Shown here: positions 14,009 through 21,788 of the stretch, piece after piece
How the letters are laid out: each line of letters begins with the position of its first letter
Position numbering within the stretch: the first letter of the stretch is position 1
IMG/VR virus record: IMGVR_UViG_3300042534_000806
Coordinates: 1 to 38,135 of that record
Direction: 5' to 3' (one strand)
DNA from: a virus
DNA: 38,135 nt
Notes under the pieces: model-generated
Seen by the model: only the letters and a program-made list of their open reading frames with translations
The model's database searches: none
What the model was told of the DNA's origin: nothing
Position numbers and translations under genes: made by a program

Positions 14009-14551
14009 ATGAATGACGAGAGGATGAGTGACCATCGTCTGCACAAACTGCTGTTCGATGTTCGCCGCTCCTTGCGTTACCATGACCGGCGACGGGCGTT
14101 CTTCGATCGGATGCACCAGATCACCGCCGGCCTGACGGTACTGCTCGCCGGTTCTGTATTATTCGAACTGGCACGACCGGGCGAGACGGCACCCTGGATG
14201 ATCGCTTTGGCCGTTGCTGCCGCCTTGTTGTCCTCCTGGGATATCGTTGTCAGCTATGCGAGCAAGGCCGGTCTTCACCGTGATTTAAAGATTCGATTTG
14301 GCGCGCTGGAAATGGCGATTCTAGCCGGCGATGAAACCTACGAAGCATGGCAGCATCACCATCTTGATCGCCTGCGCATTGAGCAGGATGAGCCGCCCGT
14401 CTTCCGTGCTCTCGACTTGCTTTGCCATAATGAATTGCTGGTAGCAGAGGGGTTCAAACGCAACGACGAAAAAGATAAGGAAGAATTTGCCCGCCTCAAC
14501 GGTTGGCAGCGCGCCACTCGCCACCTCTTTCACTGGGCCGATCTCGCCTGA
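14009..14551 (+). CDS. SLATT-like two-TM protein
   Basis: A 180-residue protein. An N-terminal amphipathic helix (about 10-35, LHKLLFDVRRSLRYHDRRRAFF) leads into TM1 (about 37-55) and TM2 (about 62-84), then a long soluble helical part with the conserved-looking HRDLKIRFGALEMAI segment. This two-TM plus helix layout resembles the SLATT superfamily, whose members act as pore-forming effectors in prokaryotic conflict systems; membership is my inference. It ends the lysogeny cassette just before the late promoter, so it may serve phage exclusion. Confidence 0.65.
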   Translation: MNDERMSDHRLHKLLFDVRRSLRYHDRRRAFFDRMHQITAGLTVLLAGSVLFELARPGETAPWMIALAVAAALLSSWDIVVSYASKAGLHRDLKIRFGALEMAILAGDETYEAWQHHHLDRLRIEQDEPPVFRALDLLCHNELLVAEGFKRNDEKDKEEFARLNGWQRATRHLFHWADLA

Positions 14552-14572
14552 TTTGTTGCGCTGCCTTCCCGG

Positions 14573-14623
14573 TTTTAACCCCCGTTAAAAGACCCCGCAC
14601 CCCATGCCGCCTATTCTGGCGGC
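14573..14623 (+). promoter_or_regulatory. late promoter element A (Plys-like), activator dyad plus start-codon hairpin
   Basis: A dyad TTTTAAC-CCCC-GTTAAAA (14573-14590) is followed by GACC and, 42.5 bases from its centre, by the ATG at 14624. TATTCT at 14612-14617 could be a -10 box. The ATG lies in a 9-bp hairpin CATGCCGCC-TATTCT-GGCGGCATG (14603-14626). The same layout precedes the protease gene at 22384. The dyad is placed as a Mor/C site is in Mu, and this position matches Mu Plys. No Shine-Dalgarno is visible, so the message may start at or near the ATG. Confidence 0.65.
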
Positions 14624-14866
14624 ATGGCTTTGTATCCCCCACCTAAAACTCAATCCCCGCCCCCATCCAACAAGCGGCCGGGAACCCCTACGTGCTCCGG
14701 CTGCACTGCCTGGTCTCAGAAACCCGACGACAAAATGACCCCGCTCGGCTATGGCTGCTGCCCGTATTTGCCGGTGGGCCAGTATCTGAGGCCGGAGGCA
14801 TCCTGCCGCCTGCCCGATAAATTCAACCCTCGGCCAAAGCACCCGAGAGCAAAGGGGAAGCCATGA
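14624..14866 (+). CDS. small Cys-rich first late gene, hypothetical
   Basis: An 80-residue Pro/Cys-rich protein (SPPPSNKRPGTPTCSGCTAW, then GYGCCPYLPVGQY and ASCRLP). Five cysteines suggest a small metal-binding or disulfide-bonded protein, but no family is recognised. It is the first gene behind late element A and overlaps the endolysin start by 4 bases. Its ATG is fixed by the element, since the same CTGGCGGCATG precedes the protease gene. Confidence 0.62.
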   Translation: MALYPPPKTQSPPPSNKRPGTPTCSGCTAWSQKPDDKMTPLGYGCCPYLPVGQYLRPEASCRLPDKFNPRPKHPRAKGKP

Positions 14867-15360
14867 TCCGGCCGCGCACTGCCATTGCCGCACTGGCGCT
14901 TTCCGCCGCCGCCCTGGTCGGGCTGGTGTCGCAAGAGGGCTACACCGACCGGGCGGTGGCGCCCGTCAAGGGCGACGTGCCGACCATCGGGTTCGGTACG
15001 ACCGGCGGCGTCAAGATGGGTGACACGATCACCCCGCCCAAGGCGCTGGCGCGTGCGCTGCAGGACGTGCAGAAGTTCGAGGGCGCGATCAAGCGTTGCG
15101 TCAAGGTGCCGCTGCATCAGTTCGAATATGACGCCTATACCTCTCTCGCTTACAACATCGGCCCTACCGCGTTTTGCGGGTCCAGTCTGGTAAAGGCGCT
15201 CAACGCCGGCGATTACGCGACGGCCTGCTACGAGATCACGCGCTGGTCCTACTACAAGGGCAAGGACTGTGCCGCGTCCGAGAACGCCAGCCTGTGCGGC
15301 GGATTGGCGAAGCGCCGCAAGGCTGAGTTTCTCCAGTGTGAAGGGGAGACAATAAAGTGA
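14863..15360 (+). CDS. SAR endolysin, GH24-type lysozyme
   Basis: A 165-residue lysozyme of the phage GH24 family. The N-terminal segment (about 6-23, TAIAALALSAAALVGLVS) is weakly hydrophobic and Ala/Gly/Ser-rich, the mark of a signal-arrest-release anchor. Next come E25 in SQEGYTDRA, the likely catalytic acid, and the PVKGDVPTIGFGTT substrate motif at 34-47, then the YNIGPTAFCGSSLV segment. The enzyme would be exported by the Sec system, held inactive in the membrane and released on depolarisation. It overlaps the 37-codon membrane gene by 4 bases. Confidence 0.92.
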   Translation: MIRPRTAIAALALSAAALVGLVSQEGYTDRAVAPVKGDVPTIGFGTTGGVKMGDTITPPKALARALQDVQKFEGAIKRCVKVPLHQFEYDAYTSLAYNIGPTAFCGSSLVKALNAGDYATACYEITRWSYYKGKDCAASENASLCGGLAKRRKAEFLQCEGETIK

Positions 15361-15470
15361 GCACATTTCTGCTATTGGCGGCGCTTGTTTTCATATGGGC
15401 TGCTGTCCAAGGCCCAGCATGGTTTTCTGTCGTTCTCACATTGATCGTTCTGGCGATATTTTTCGAATGA
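15357..15470 (+). CDS. 37-residue two-TM holin-like protein
   Basis: A GTG-started frame of 37 codons overlapping the endolysin stop as GTGA and ending in ATGA with the Rz start. It encodes two short hydrophobic segments, TFLLLAALVFIWAA and WFSVVLTLIVLAIFF, joined by VQGPA. Its place between a SAR endolysin and the spanins fits a pinholin-like or accessory lysis protein. It has no charged tail apart from the final Glu. Function is inferred from topology and position only. Confidence 0.7.
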   Translation: MSTFLLLAALVFIWAAVQGPAWFSVVLTLIVLAIFFE

Positions 15471-15982
15471 ATATTTACGTTGCGCTGATCGCCGTCGTCA
15501 TCGGCGCCCTGGGCGGGTGGCGTGCGGCGTCCGACCACTACCACGCCAATCAGCTCAAATCAGAACGTAGCGCCCACGTCCGCTATGTCGAAGGCGTTAA
15601 ACGCGCCATCGACCAGGCCGACGAACTGGCCACCCAAAACGCCGAATTCGAGAGCGCATCCGTCCAGCGCCGCGTCCGGATTGAGCGCGTGTTCCAAACC
15701 ATCAACCATGAGGTGATCCGCTATGTACAAACCGATGCTGGCCGTGGCCTGTGCTTTGATGATGACGGCCTGCGCCTCTACAACGCCGCCAATCGGGGAG
15801 AATTCCCCGCCCCGGATACGGCAGCGCCCGGTGCAGGCGGACCTGGAGGAATGCCAGGCGCCGCCGGAGGCGAAAGACGGCTCTCGGGCGGAAGTCCTGG
15901 CCAACCACGTCTTGGTAGCCAAGGCATATTACGACTGCCAGGAACGGCACCGGGCGCTGTCGGAGTGGGTAAAGCGCAATGA
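15467..15982 (+). CDS. inner-membrane spanin (Rz-like)
   Basis: A 171-residue protein with an N-terminal signal-anchor (about 1-17, MNIYVALIAVVIGALGG) and a periplasmic coiled coil (about 25-85, YHANQLKSERSAHVRYVEGV and on), as expected of an i-spanin. Residues 105-171 are Gly/Pro-rich because they are read in a second frame shared with the Rz1-like gene. With Rz1 it would fuse inner and outer membranes in the last step of lysis. ATG 15467 overlaps the holin-like stop. Confidence 0.85.
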   Translation: MNIYVALIAVVIGALGGWRAASDHYHANQLKSERSAHVRYVEGVKRAIDQADELATQNAEFESASVQRRVRIERVFQTINHEVIRYVQTDAGRGLCFDDDGLRLYNAANRGEFPAPDTAAPGAGGPGGMPGAAGGERRLSGGSPGQPRLGSQGILRLPGTAPGAVGVGKAQ

Positions 15983-15989
15983 GCCCTGA
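15723..15989 (+). CDS. outer-membrane lipoprotein spanin (Rz1-like), nested in Rz
   Basis: An 88-residue protein with a lipoprotein signal (MYKPMLAVACALMMTAC) whose lipobox MTAC places the lipidated cysteine at 17. A Pro-rich stretch follows, then a helical C-terminal part. It is encoded almost entirely within the Rz-like gene in another frame, the classical nested spanin arrangement, and ends just past it. It is the o-spanin partner of the gene above. Confidence 0.88.
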   Translation: MYKPMLAVACALMMTACASTTPPIGENSPPRIRQRPVQADLEECQAPPEAKDGSRAEVLANHVLVAKAYYDCQERHRALSEWVKRNEP

Positions 15990-16185
15990 CGAGCGCGCCC
16001 AGGAACTGGAGCTGGCCGAATACGTGCACAACCAGGCTAAAGCCATCTTGCCGGAGCCGGACGCGCCGTCGAAAAAAGTTTGCGTCGATTGCGACGGCAA
16101 AATACCGAAGGCCCGCCGCGAGGCAGTGCAGGGATGCACCCGGTGCGTGGACTGCCAGACGACGATGGAGAGAGACGCAAAATGA
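15979..16185 (+). CDS. TraR/DksA-family zinc-finger protein
   Basis: A 68-residue protein with the DksA-type zinc finger: C35-C38 (CVDCDGKIPKARREAV) and C53-C57-C59 area (GCTRCVDCQTTMER). Short phage TraR-like members bind RNA polymerase in its secondary channel and can adjust transcription without ppGpp. Such genes are regularly found between lysis and terminase genes of Mu-like phages. Its ATG overlaps the Rz-like stop. Confidence 0.9.
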   Translation: MSPDERAQELELAEYVHNQAKAILPEPDAPSKKVCVDCDGKIPKARREAVQGCTRCVDCQTTMERDAK

Positions 16186-16565
16186 TGCTGCAGATTGAAT
16201 TCACCTGGCTGGTCGGGCTGCTGATCGCTTTCTTCGGTGCTGTGTGGGCTTTCGGTAAGGTGCTGCTGAAACAGATCGAAAAGCGGTTGGACGAGCGCTT
16301 CGCCTCACAGGAGACGGCTCGTGTCGAGTCCCAAAAACAGCAGGAGACAGCCCGCACCGAGGCCCAGGCGCATTGGGAAAATCGCTTTATTCAGCTTGAG
16401 CAGCTAGCCCGCGCCACAGACCGGGAAATGCTGTTGATGCGCGGCGACCTGCCCAACCAGTACACGCGGCGCGAAGACACCATCCGCAACCAATCGGTGC
16501 TGGAGGCGCGCATGGATGCGCTGATGAATGAGGTCAAGATGATACGGATCGAAGGGGGAAAATAA
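16182..16565 (+). CDS. membrane-anchored coiled-coil protein (DUF2730-like)
   Basis: A 127-residue protein with one N-terminal TM helix (about 8-28, WLVGLLIAFFGAVWAFGKVLL) and a long coiled coil (about 30-125). It resembles the DUF2730-type proteins found at this position in Mu-like phages, function unknown. ATG 16182, with a GAGAG site about 7 bases upstream, overlaps the TraR-like stop; the frame is open further left but without a site. Confidence 0.75.
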   Translation: MMLQIEFTWLVGLLIAFFGAVWAFGKVLLKQIEKRLDERFASQETARVESQKQQETARTEAQAHWENRFIQLEQLARATDREMLLMRGDLPNQYTRREDTIRNQSVLEARMDALMNEVKMIRIEGGK

Positions 16566-16870
16566 TGGTGGACGTGGTCAAGGTGCGGCGCGAGATGATG
16601 CGCTGGAATATCATTCTGACGCTCAACAATGCCCGCCCGATCGGCGCGGCCGAAGAGCTGATTCTTTCGGTGGTGCAGGCGATCAGCCCGGACGCCACGC
16701 CGGTTGAAGTGCGCCGCGAGCTGGACTACCTGGAGGAGCGCGAGCTGGTGAAAATCATCCGTGAGCCATCAGGCCACTGGAGTGCCGAGCTGACACGGCA
16801 CGGCGTGGATCTTGCCGAGTACACCGTCGATTGCGATCCCGGCATCGCCCGTCCGAAGAAGTATTGGTAA
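16565..16870 (+). CDS. Mu gp26-like winged-helix protein
   Basis: A 101-residue protein that looks like one winged helix (MRWNIILTLNNARPIGAAEELILSVVQ, then TPVEVRRELDYLEERELVKIIREPSGHWSAELTRHG). It takes the place of Mu gp26, directly before the small terminase, and may help packaging or regulation; no function is established. It overlaps both neighbours by one base (TAATG). Confidence 0.78.
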   Translation: MVDVVKVRREMMRWNIILTLNNARPIGAAEELILSVVQAISPDATPVEVRRELDYLEERELVKIIREPSGHWSAELTRHGVDLAEYTVDCDPGIARPKKYW

Positions 16871-17394
16871 TGCCGCCGCGCAGCAAGATCAAGAAGTTGC
16901 CCGCAGAGGTCAAGGATTGGCTTGACCGGGCTCTGATCGAGAAGGATTTCAGCGAATACGAGCAGCTCGAAGCCGAACTCAAGGCTCGCGGCTTCGACAT
17001 CGGCAAGTCCGCCATCCACCGCTACGGCCAGGAGTTCGAAGACAAACTCGCCGCGATCCGCATCGCCACCGAGCAGGCCAGGGCCATCACCGATGCCATC
17101 CCCGACGACGCCGGCGCGATGAACGACGCGCTGATCCGGCTGGTGCAGCAGAAGGCGTTCGACACCCTGGTGAGGATGGAAGAAGGCGCATCGATCAAAG
17201 ATATCGGCCTGATGGTGGCGCGGTTGTCCAACGCGACGGTCAAGCAGAAGCAATGGCAAGTAGAGATAGCAGCCACCATCCGGGCCGAGGAGCGCGCAAA
17301 GGCGGCCGAGGAAGCAACGACGGCAGCCAAGGCCGCAGGTGCATCGCCGGAGACGATCGCCGTGATCCGTCAGGCATTGGGAATCACGGCCTGA
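16870..17394 (+). CDS. small terminase subunit (Mu gp27-like, DUF3486)
   Basis: A 174-residue helical protein matching the DUF3486 family: PPRSKIKKLPAEVKDWLDRALIE at the N-terminus, an HTH-like part FDIGKSAIHRYGQEFE, then a long coiled-coil region. This family is the small terminase of Mu-like phages, which recognises phage DNA for headful packaging. The start at ATG 16870 shares an A with the stop of the gene before, and its stop overlaps the large subunit start by one base. Confidence 0.9.
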   Translation: MPPRSKIKKLPAEVKDWLDRALIEKDFSEYEQLEAELKARGFDIGKSAIHRYGQEFEDKLAAIRIATEQARAITDAIPDDAGAMNDALIRLVQQKAFDTLVRMEEGASIKDIGLMVARLSNATVKQKQWQVEIAATIRAEERAKAAEEATTAAKAAGASPETIAVIRQALGITA

Positions 17395-18800
17395 TGGGTG
17401 CCGCCAAAGTGATACCCGCCAATCCGGAGGCGATTTTCCTGCCCTACCAATCGCGCTGGATCACCGACCGCAGCCGGCTGAAGCTGGAGGAAAAGGCGCG
17501 GCAGATCGGGCTTTCGTGGTCCACCGCCTACGCGGCGGTCGAACGCACTGCCGAAACCGGCGCAAAGTGGGATCAATGGATATCCAGCCGCGACGATCTG
17601 CAGGCCAGGCTGTTCATCGAGGACTGCAAGCGGTTTGCAAAAGTGCTGCACGTTGTGGCCCAGGACCTGGGCGAAATCGTCATCGACGAGCAAAAGAAGA
17701 TTTCCGCCTACGTCCTGCATTTCGCCAATGGCCGTCGCATCCATTCCATGAGTTCAAATCCGGATGCCCAAGCAGGCAAGCGCGGCGGTCGCGTCCTGGA
17801 CGAGTTTGCCCTGCATCCGGATCCGCGCAAGCTGTGGTCGATTGCTTACCCCGGCATCACCTGGGGCGGCTCGATGGAAGTCATCTCCACCCATCGCGGC
17901 TCGCACAATTTTTTTAACCAGCTCATCCGCGAAATCCGCGAGAACGGAAATCCGAAGAAGATCAGCCTGCACCGTGTCACCCTTCAAGATGCGCTCGACC
18001 AGGGATTTCTATACAAGCTGCAGCAGTCGCTGCCGGATGATCACGAAGTGCATGAAATGGACGAGGCCGGGTATTTCGACTTCATCCGCTCCGGCTGCGC
18101 CGACGAGGAGAGTTTCCTCCAGGAATACATGTGCGAGCCTGCCGACGACGATGTGGCGTTCCTGGAATACGACCTGATCGCAAGCTGCGAGTACGGCACC
18201 GGCGATAAATGGGAATACGACTACGACCAGCTCGTCGCGGCAAGGGGTCGGCTTTATGCCGGCATAGATATCGGCCGCGTCAAGGATTTGACGGTGATGT
18301 GGGTATTCGAGCGCTTGGGCGACGTGCTCTATACGCGAAAGGTCATCGAGCTGAAGGCGATGTCGAAGCCGGATCAGGAGGCCATCCTGTGGCCGATCAT
18401 CGCGCTGATGGAGCGCACTTGCATCGATAAGACCGGCCTCGGTATCGGCTGGGTAGATGACGCTCAGAAAAAGTTTGGCGAATACCGGGTGGAAGGCATT
18501 ACCTTTACCGCCCCGGTGAAAGAGGCGCTGGCATACCCGGTGCGCGGTCGCATGCAGGATAAAAAAATGCGCATCCCCGCCAAGCCCGAAATACGGGCCG
18601 ACCTGCGCGCGGTCACCAAAGTGACCAGCTTGTCCGGAAATATCCGGTTTACAGCCGAGCGATCGGAGAACGGGCACGCCGACCGATTCTGGGCGCTCGG
18701 GTTGGGAATTCACGCCGCCGCCACCCCGACTTCTCCCATCGAATTCCAATCTTTGGGCAAAACGCGATTTGCGGCCCGTATGGGCGATTACATGGGCTAA
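17394..18800 (+). CDS. large terminase subunit (Mu gp28-like)
   Basis: A 468-residue packaging motor. The adenine/Walker A region is EKARQIGLSWS at 33-43, the deviant form usual for Mu gp28-like terminases, and the Walker B is VLDEFA at 134-139. The C-terminal nuclease domain starts with GIDIGRVKD at 290-298 (D292 a likely metal ligand) and ends with GHADRFWALGLG, a further acidic metal ligand. It cuts and pumps phage DNA with flanking host DNA into proheads. The ATG at 17394 follows the small subunit stop directly. Confidence 0.95.
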   Translation: MGAAKVIPANPEAIFLPYQSRWITDRSRLKLEEKARQIGLSWSTAYAAVERTAETGAKWDQWISSRDDLQARLFIEDCKRFAKVLHVVAQDLGEIVIDEQKKISAYVLHFANGRRIHSMSSNPDAQAGKRGGRVLDEFALHPDPRKLWSIAYPGITWGGSMEVISTHRGSHNFFNQLIREIRENGNPKKISLHRVTLQDALDQGFLYKLQQSLPDDHEVHEMDEAGYFDFIRSGCADEESFLQEYMCEPADDDVAFLEYDLIASCEYGTGDKWEYDYDQLVAARGRLYAGIDIGRVKDLTVMWVFERLGDVLYTRKVIELKAMSKPDQEAILWPIIALMERTCIDKTGLGIGWVDDAQKKFGEYRVEGITFTAPVKEALAYPVRGRMQDKKMRIPAKPEIRADLRAVTKVTSLSGNIRFTAERSENGHADRFWALGLGIHAAATPTSPIEFQSLGKTRFAARMGDYMG

Positions 18801-18887
18801 GTCCGCCTGCTTGCCTATGTCGGGCAGCGCAAACCGCTAAAAACCCCTTTATAAAGCCTGACAGCAGCATCTGGAATAGGAAATAAC
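18801..18887. other. intergenic gap upstream of the portal gene
   Basis: This 87-base gap carries AT-rich stretches (CTAAAAACCCCTTTATAAAG) and a ribosome site ATAGGAAAT before the portal ATG. It has no copy of the TAAC-N4-GTTA dyad found in the two late elements. A promoter cannot be excluded. Confidence 0.3.
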
Positions 18888-20366
18888 ATGGCCGATTCAA
18901 TAAAAGACATCAAACAGGAAATCGCGACCGTCCAGCGCGATATCACTTATCCAGCGTTCGGAGGGGTATTGCGTCACCAGGACGATACCCTGGTCACACG
19001 GGGCGGCGGCCGTGGGCTGAAAATCTACGATGACATCGAGCGCGACTGTCACGCCTACGCCGTACTGCAGAAACGCAAGATGGCGGTGATCTCGCGTGAC
19101 TGGCAAGTCGATCCTGCTTCCCCCTCGCGCGTCGATAAAAAAGCGGCCGACCTGGTCGAGGCGCAGATCGACGCGATGGACTTCGACAATATTTGCCTCA
19201 ACCTGCTCGACTCCCTGCTCAAGGGTTTTGCAGTAGGTGAAATCATGTGGGGCCCGGTGGGCTCTGAAATCGTGGCCACGGGAATAAAACCGCGCGACCA
19301 GCGCCGTTTCGGTTTCGATGAGAATTACCGGCTGCGCCTGAAGACACAGGAAAACATGTTTCCAGGCATGGCGCTGCCCGATCGGAAGTTCATCGTCCAC
19401 AGCTTCGGTGCCAAGGATGGCAGCCCCTACGGTCTGGGGCTGGGCTCGCGTTTGTTCTGGCCGGTGTTCTTCAAGCGCCAGGGCATCACCTTCTGGCTCA
19501 CCTTTGCCGACAAGTTCGGCAGCCCGACGGCGGTCGGCAAGTATCCTACAGGCGCCCTAGTGCCCGAGCAGAAAAAGCTGCTAGATGCCCTCGCTGCCAT
19601 CGCGCAGGATGCCGGTGTAATCGTGCCGTCAGGCATGGAGATCGAGCTGCTCGAAGCCACGCGCGGCGGCGCTACCGACACTTACGAAAAGCTCGCCCGC
19701 TACATGGACGAACAAATCACGATGGCCGTGCTGGGCGAATCCGCCACCGCCAAGGGCGGCGGCGGGCAGGCCGCGAGCGCTGCGATCACCCGCAATGAAG
19801 TGCGGTTGGAACTGGTGCAGGCCGATTCCGACATGCTCTCCGGCACGCTCAACCGAACCCTGGTGAAATGGATCACCGAGCTGAACGTCCCGGGCGCTAA
19901 TCCCCCGCGAGTCTGGCGCAAGGTGGAGGAACAGAAAGACCTCGGCGCCGTGGCCAAGCGCGACAAGACTATTTTCGATATGGGCTTCCGGCCTTCGCTC
20001 GCTTATATCAACGAAACTTATGGCGGGGATTGGGTAGACCGCCAGACGGCCGCGCCGGCGAGCCCGGGCGAGTTGTCCGCATCTTTCGCAGAGGTTCCTG
20101 CCGGCATTGCGGATAAGGTGGCGACCGCAACAAGCGATCAGCAAGCCATGAAGGATGCCGCCGTAAAGTTCGCCGGCGAATATCAAGTGCTGCTCGGTAG
20201 CCGACTGGACGATCTGCTCGCCATGCTCGAGCAAAGCGGGGATCTGGAAACCTTCCGCGACAGCCTCGCAGATCTGCTCGGTCAGGATCCGCCCCGCGCG
20301 CTGGTGGATTCGCTTGCCAACGCCGGCTTTAACGCCGCCTTGCTCGGCAACGTCGGGCAATCATGA
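18888..20366 (+). CDS. portal protein (Mu gp29-like, DUF935)
   Basis: A 492-residue protein of the DUF935 portal family: DDIERDCHAYAVLQKRKMAVI near residue 50, the AVGEIMW segment, and VPSGMEIELLEATRGG followed by YMDEQITMAVLGESATAKGGGG near 265-310. Twelve copies form the ring through which DNA enters and leaves the head and onto which the tail is joined. Its end overlaps the MuF gene by 4 bases. Confidence 0.95.
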   Translation: MADSIKDIKQEIATVQRDITYPAFGGVLRHQDDTLVTRGGGRGLKIYDDIERDCHAYAVLQKRKMAVISRDWQVDPASPSRVDKKAADLVEAQIDAMDFDNICLNLLDSLLKGFAVGEIMWGPVGSEIVATGIKPRDQRRFGFDENYRLRLKTQENMFPGMALPDRKFIVHSFGAKDGSPYGLGLGSRLFWPVFFKRQGITFWLTFADKFGSPTAVGKYPTGALVPEQKKLLDALAAIAQDAGVIVPSGMEIELLEATRGGATDTYEKLARYMDEQITMAVLGESATAKGGGGQAASAAITRNEVRLELVQADSDMLSGTLNRTLVKWITELNVPGANPPRVWRKVEEQKDLGAVAKRDKTIFDMGFRPSLAYINETYGGDWVDRQTAAPASPGELSASFAEVPAGIADKVATATSDQQAMKDAAVKFAGEYQVLLGSRLDDLLAMLEQSGDLETFRDSLADLLGQDPPRALVDSLANAGFNAALLGNVGQS

Positions 20367-21670
20367 TTGCAGCCAACTTCAACCTGGTGCCCCAGGAGGC
20401 GCTCGCCTTCTTCCGGAACAAGGGTCTCGAAGCGCGTTTCGATTGGCGCGACATGCTGCACGAAGAGCACGATGTCGGTTTCACCGTGGCGAAGATGCTC
20501 GACCTCGATATGCTCGCCGAGGTGAAGGATGCTGTCGATCAGGCTATCGCCGAGGGCAAGTCCCTGCAATGGTTCAAGGATCAGCTCAAGCCGATGTTGA
20601 TCCAGCGCGGCTGGTGGGGGCGGCAGGAGATGACCGACCCAGCTACCGGCGAGGTCCGCGAGGTGCAGCTCGGCAGCAGCCGGCGCCTCAAGATCATCTA
20701 CGACACCAATCTGCGCACATCATACGCAGCCGGCCACTGGGCGAAGGTCGTCAAAAACGCCAAGTCGGCGCCCTACCTGATGTATGTGGCGGTGGACGAT
20801 GGCCGCACCCGCCCGACGCATCGCGCCTGGGATGGCATGGTGCTGCGCTGGAACGATCCCTGGTGGGATACGCACTACCCGCCCAACGGTTGGAATTGCC
20901 GCTGTATCGTGATTCAGCTATCCGAGCGCGACTTGAAAAGGATGGGCAAGAGCGGCCCCGACACCGCACCGCCGATCGATACCCGCGAATGGGAGAACCC
21001 GCGCACGGGTGAAGTGTTCCAGGTGCCGAAAGGCATCGATCCGGGCTGGGGCTACCATGCAGGCAAGGGCGGGCTGAAGCAGGCCAGCGACCTTTTCGTC
21101 GGCAAGATGGCCGCAGCCCCGGCCGACCTCGGCGCGGCCGCTTTTGCCTCGATGGAAAAGCAGATCGTCCCAGAGCTGGAGCGGGAATTCGCCGCCTGGG
21201 TGAAAACGGTGGCGGGCGAAATGGCGCCCAAGGGCGAGCGGCATGTGATCGGCGCGCTGACGCCGGCAGTGGTCAGCTATCTGAGCAAGGCCAGAAACGC
21301 CGCCCCCCAGTCGGCCGCGATCGCGATCGACGACGCCAAGCTTTCGCACCTGGTGCGCGATGCGAAATCAAATGCCGGCAAGAGCGTTCCGCTGGAATAC
21401 GTTCAGCGCCTCCCGGAATTGCTGGCCGATCCCGCCGCCATCCTGTGGGACGAGGAAAAGCAAACCCTGCTCTATGTGTTCAATGTGGTGGAAGACGCCA
21501 AGGGGCGCACAGGCAAGATCGTGGTCGCGGTGGATTACGTGCGCAAGACCCGGCAACCGGGAGGAACAAGGGAGATCGTGACGGAAAACAGGGTGATCAG
21601 CGGCGGCCTGGTGCAGGCCGTGAATCTGAAGGAATCGCGTTACGTGCTGATATCGGGGGGGGCGCTGTGA
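20363..21670 (+). CDS. MuF head morphogenesis protein with C-terminal PBECR-like nuclease domain
   Basis: A 435-residue fusion. Residues 60-200 are the MuF domain (YDTNLRTSYAAGHWAKV, then THRAWDGMVLRWNDPWW and PPNGWNCRCIVIQLSERD), a minor head protein near the portal. Residues about 315-435 (AIDDAKLSHLVRDAKSNAGK, then LPELLADPAAILWDEEKQTL and YVFNVVEDAKGRTGKIVVAV) match the plan of PBECR2-type RNase toxin domains of the Barnase/EndoU/RelE group known from MuF polyproteins. Such a domain could be injected with the DNA. The family call for the C-terminal part is by pattern only. Confidence 0.88.
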   Translation: MIAANFNLVPQEALAFFRNKGLEARFDWRDMLHEEHDVGFTVAKMLDLDMLAEVKDAVDQAIAEGKSLQWFKDQLKPMLIQRGWWGRQEMTDPATGEVREVQLGSSRRLKIIYDTNLRTSYAAGHWAKVVKNAKSAPYLMYVAVDDGRTRPTHRAWDGMVLRWNDPWWDTHYPPNGWNCRCIVIQLSERDLKRMGKSGPDTAPPIDTREWENPRTGEVFQVPKGIDPGWGYHAGKGGLKQASDLFVGKMAAAPADLGAAAFASMEKQIVPELEREFAAWVKTVAGEMAPKGERHVIGALTPAVVSYLSKARNAAPQSAAIAIDDAKLSHLVRDAKSNAGKSVPLEYVQRLPELLADPAAILWDEEKQTLLYVFNVVEDAKGRTGKIVVAVDYVRKTRQPGGTREIVTENRVISGGLVQAVNLKESRYVLISGGAL

Positions 21671-21780
21671 CCGTCCAGGTGGTACGCCACGCTCCACGCA
21701 AAGACTGCCGGCATAGCCGGAAACCTAACCGGAAGGCGAATTTCCCGGTTGCCAGGGCGGTAACAGCAATTCAAGTATAG
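21667..21780 (+). CDS. possible 37-residue basic peptide
   Basis: A GTG-started frame overlapping the MuF stop as GTGA encodes a 37-residue Arg/Lys-rich peptide ending 8 bases before the next gene. No ribosome site and no recognisable family; it may only be the filler of the 118-base gap. Confidence 0.22.
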   Translation: MTVQVVRHAPRKDCRHSRKPNRKANFPVARAVTAIQV

Positions 21781-21788
21781 GGGAAATC

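Noticed and set aside
20314-21012. A 232-codon plus-strand frame over the portal/MuF junction
   Set aside because: Arg/Pro/Gly-rich shadow in another frame of MuF; no ribosome site.
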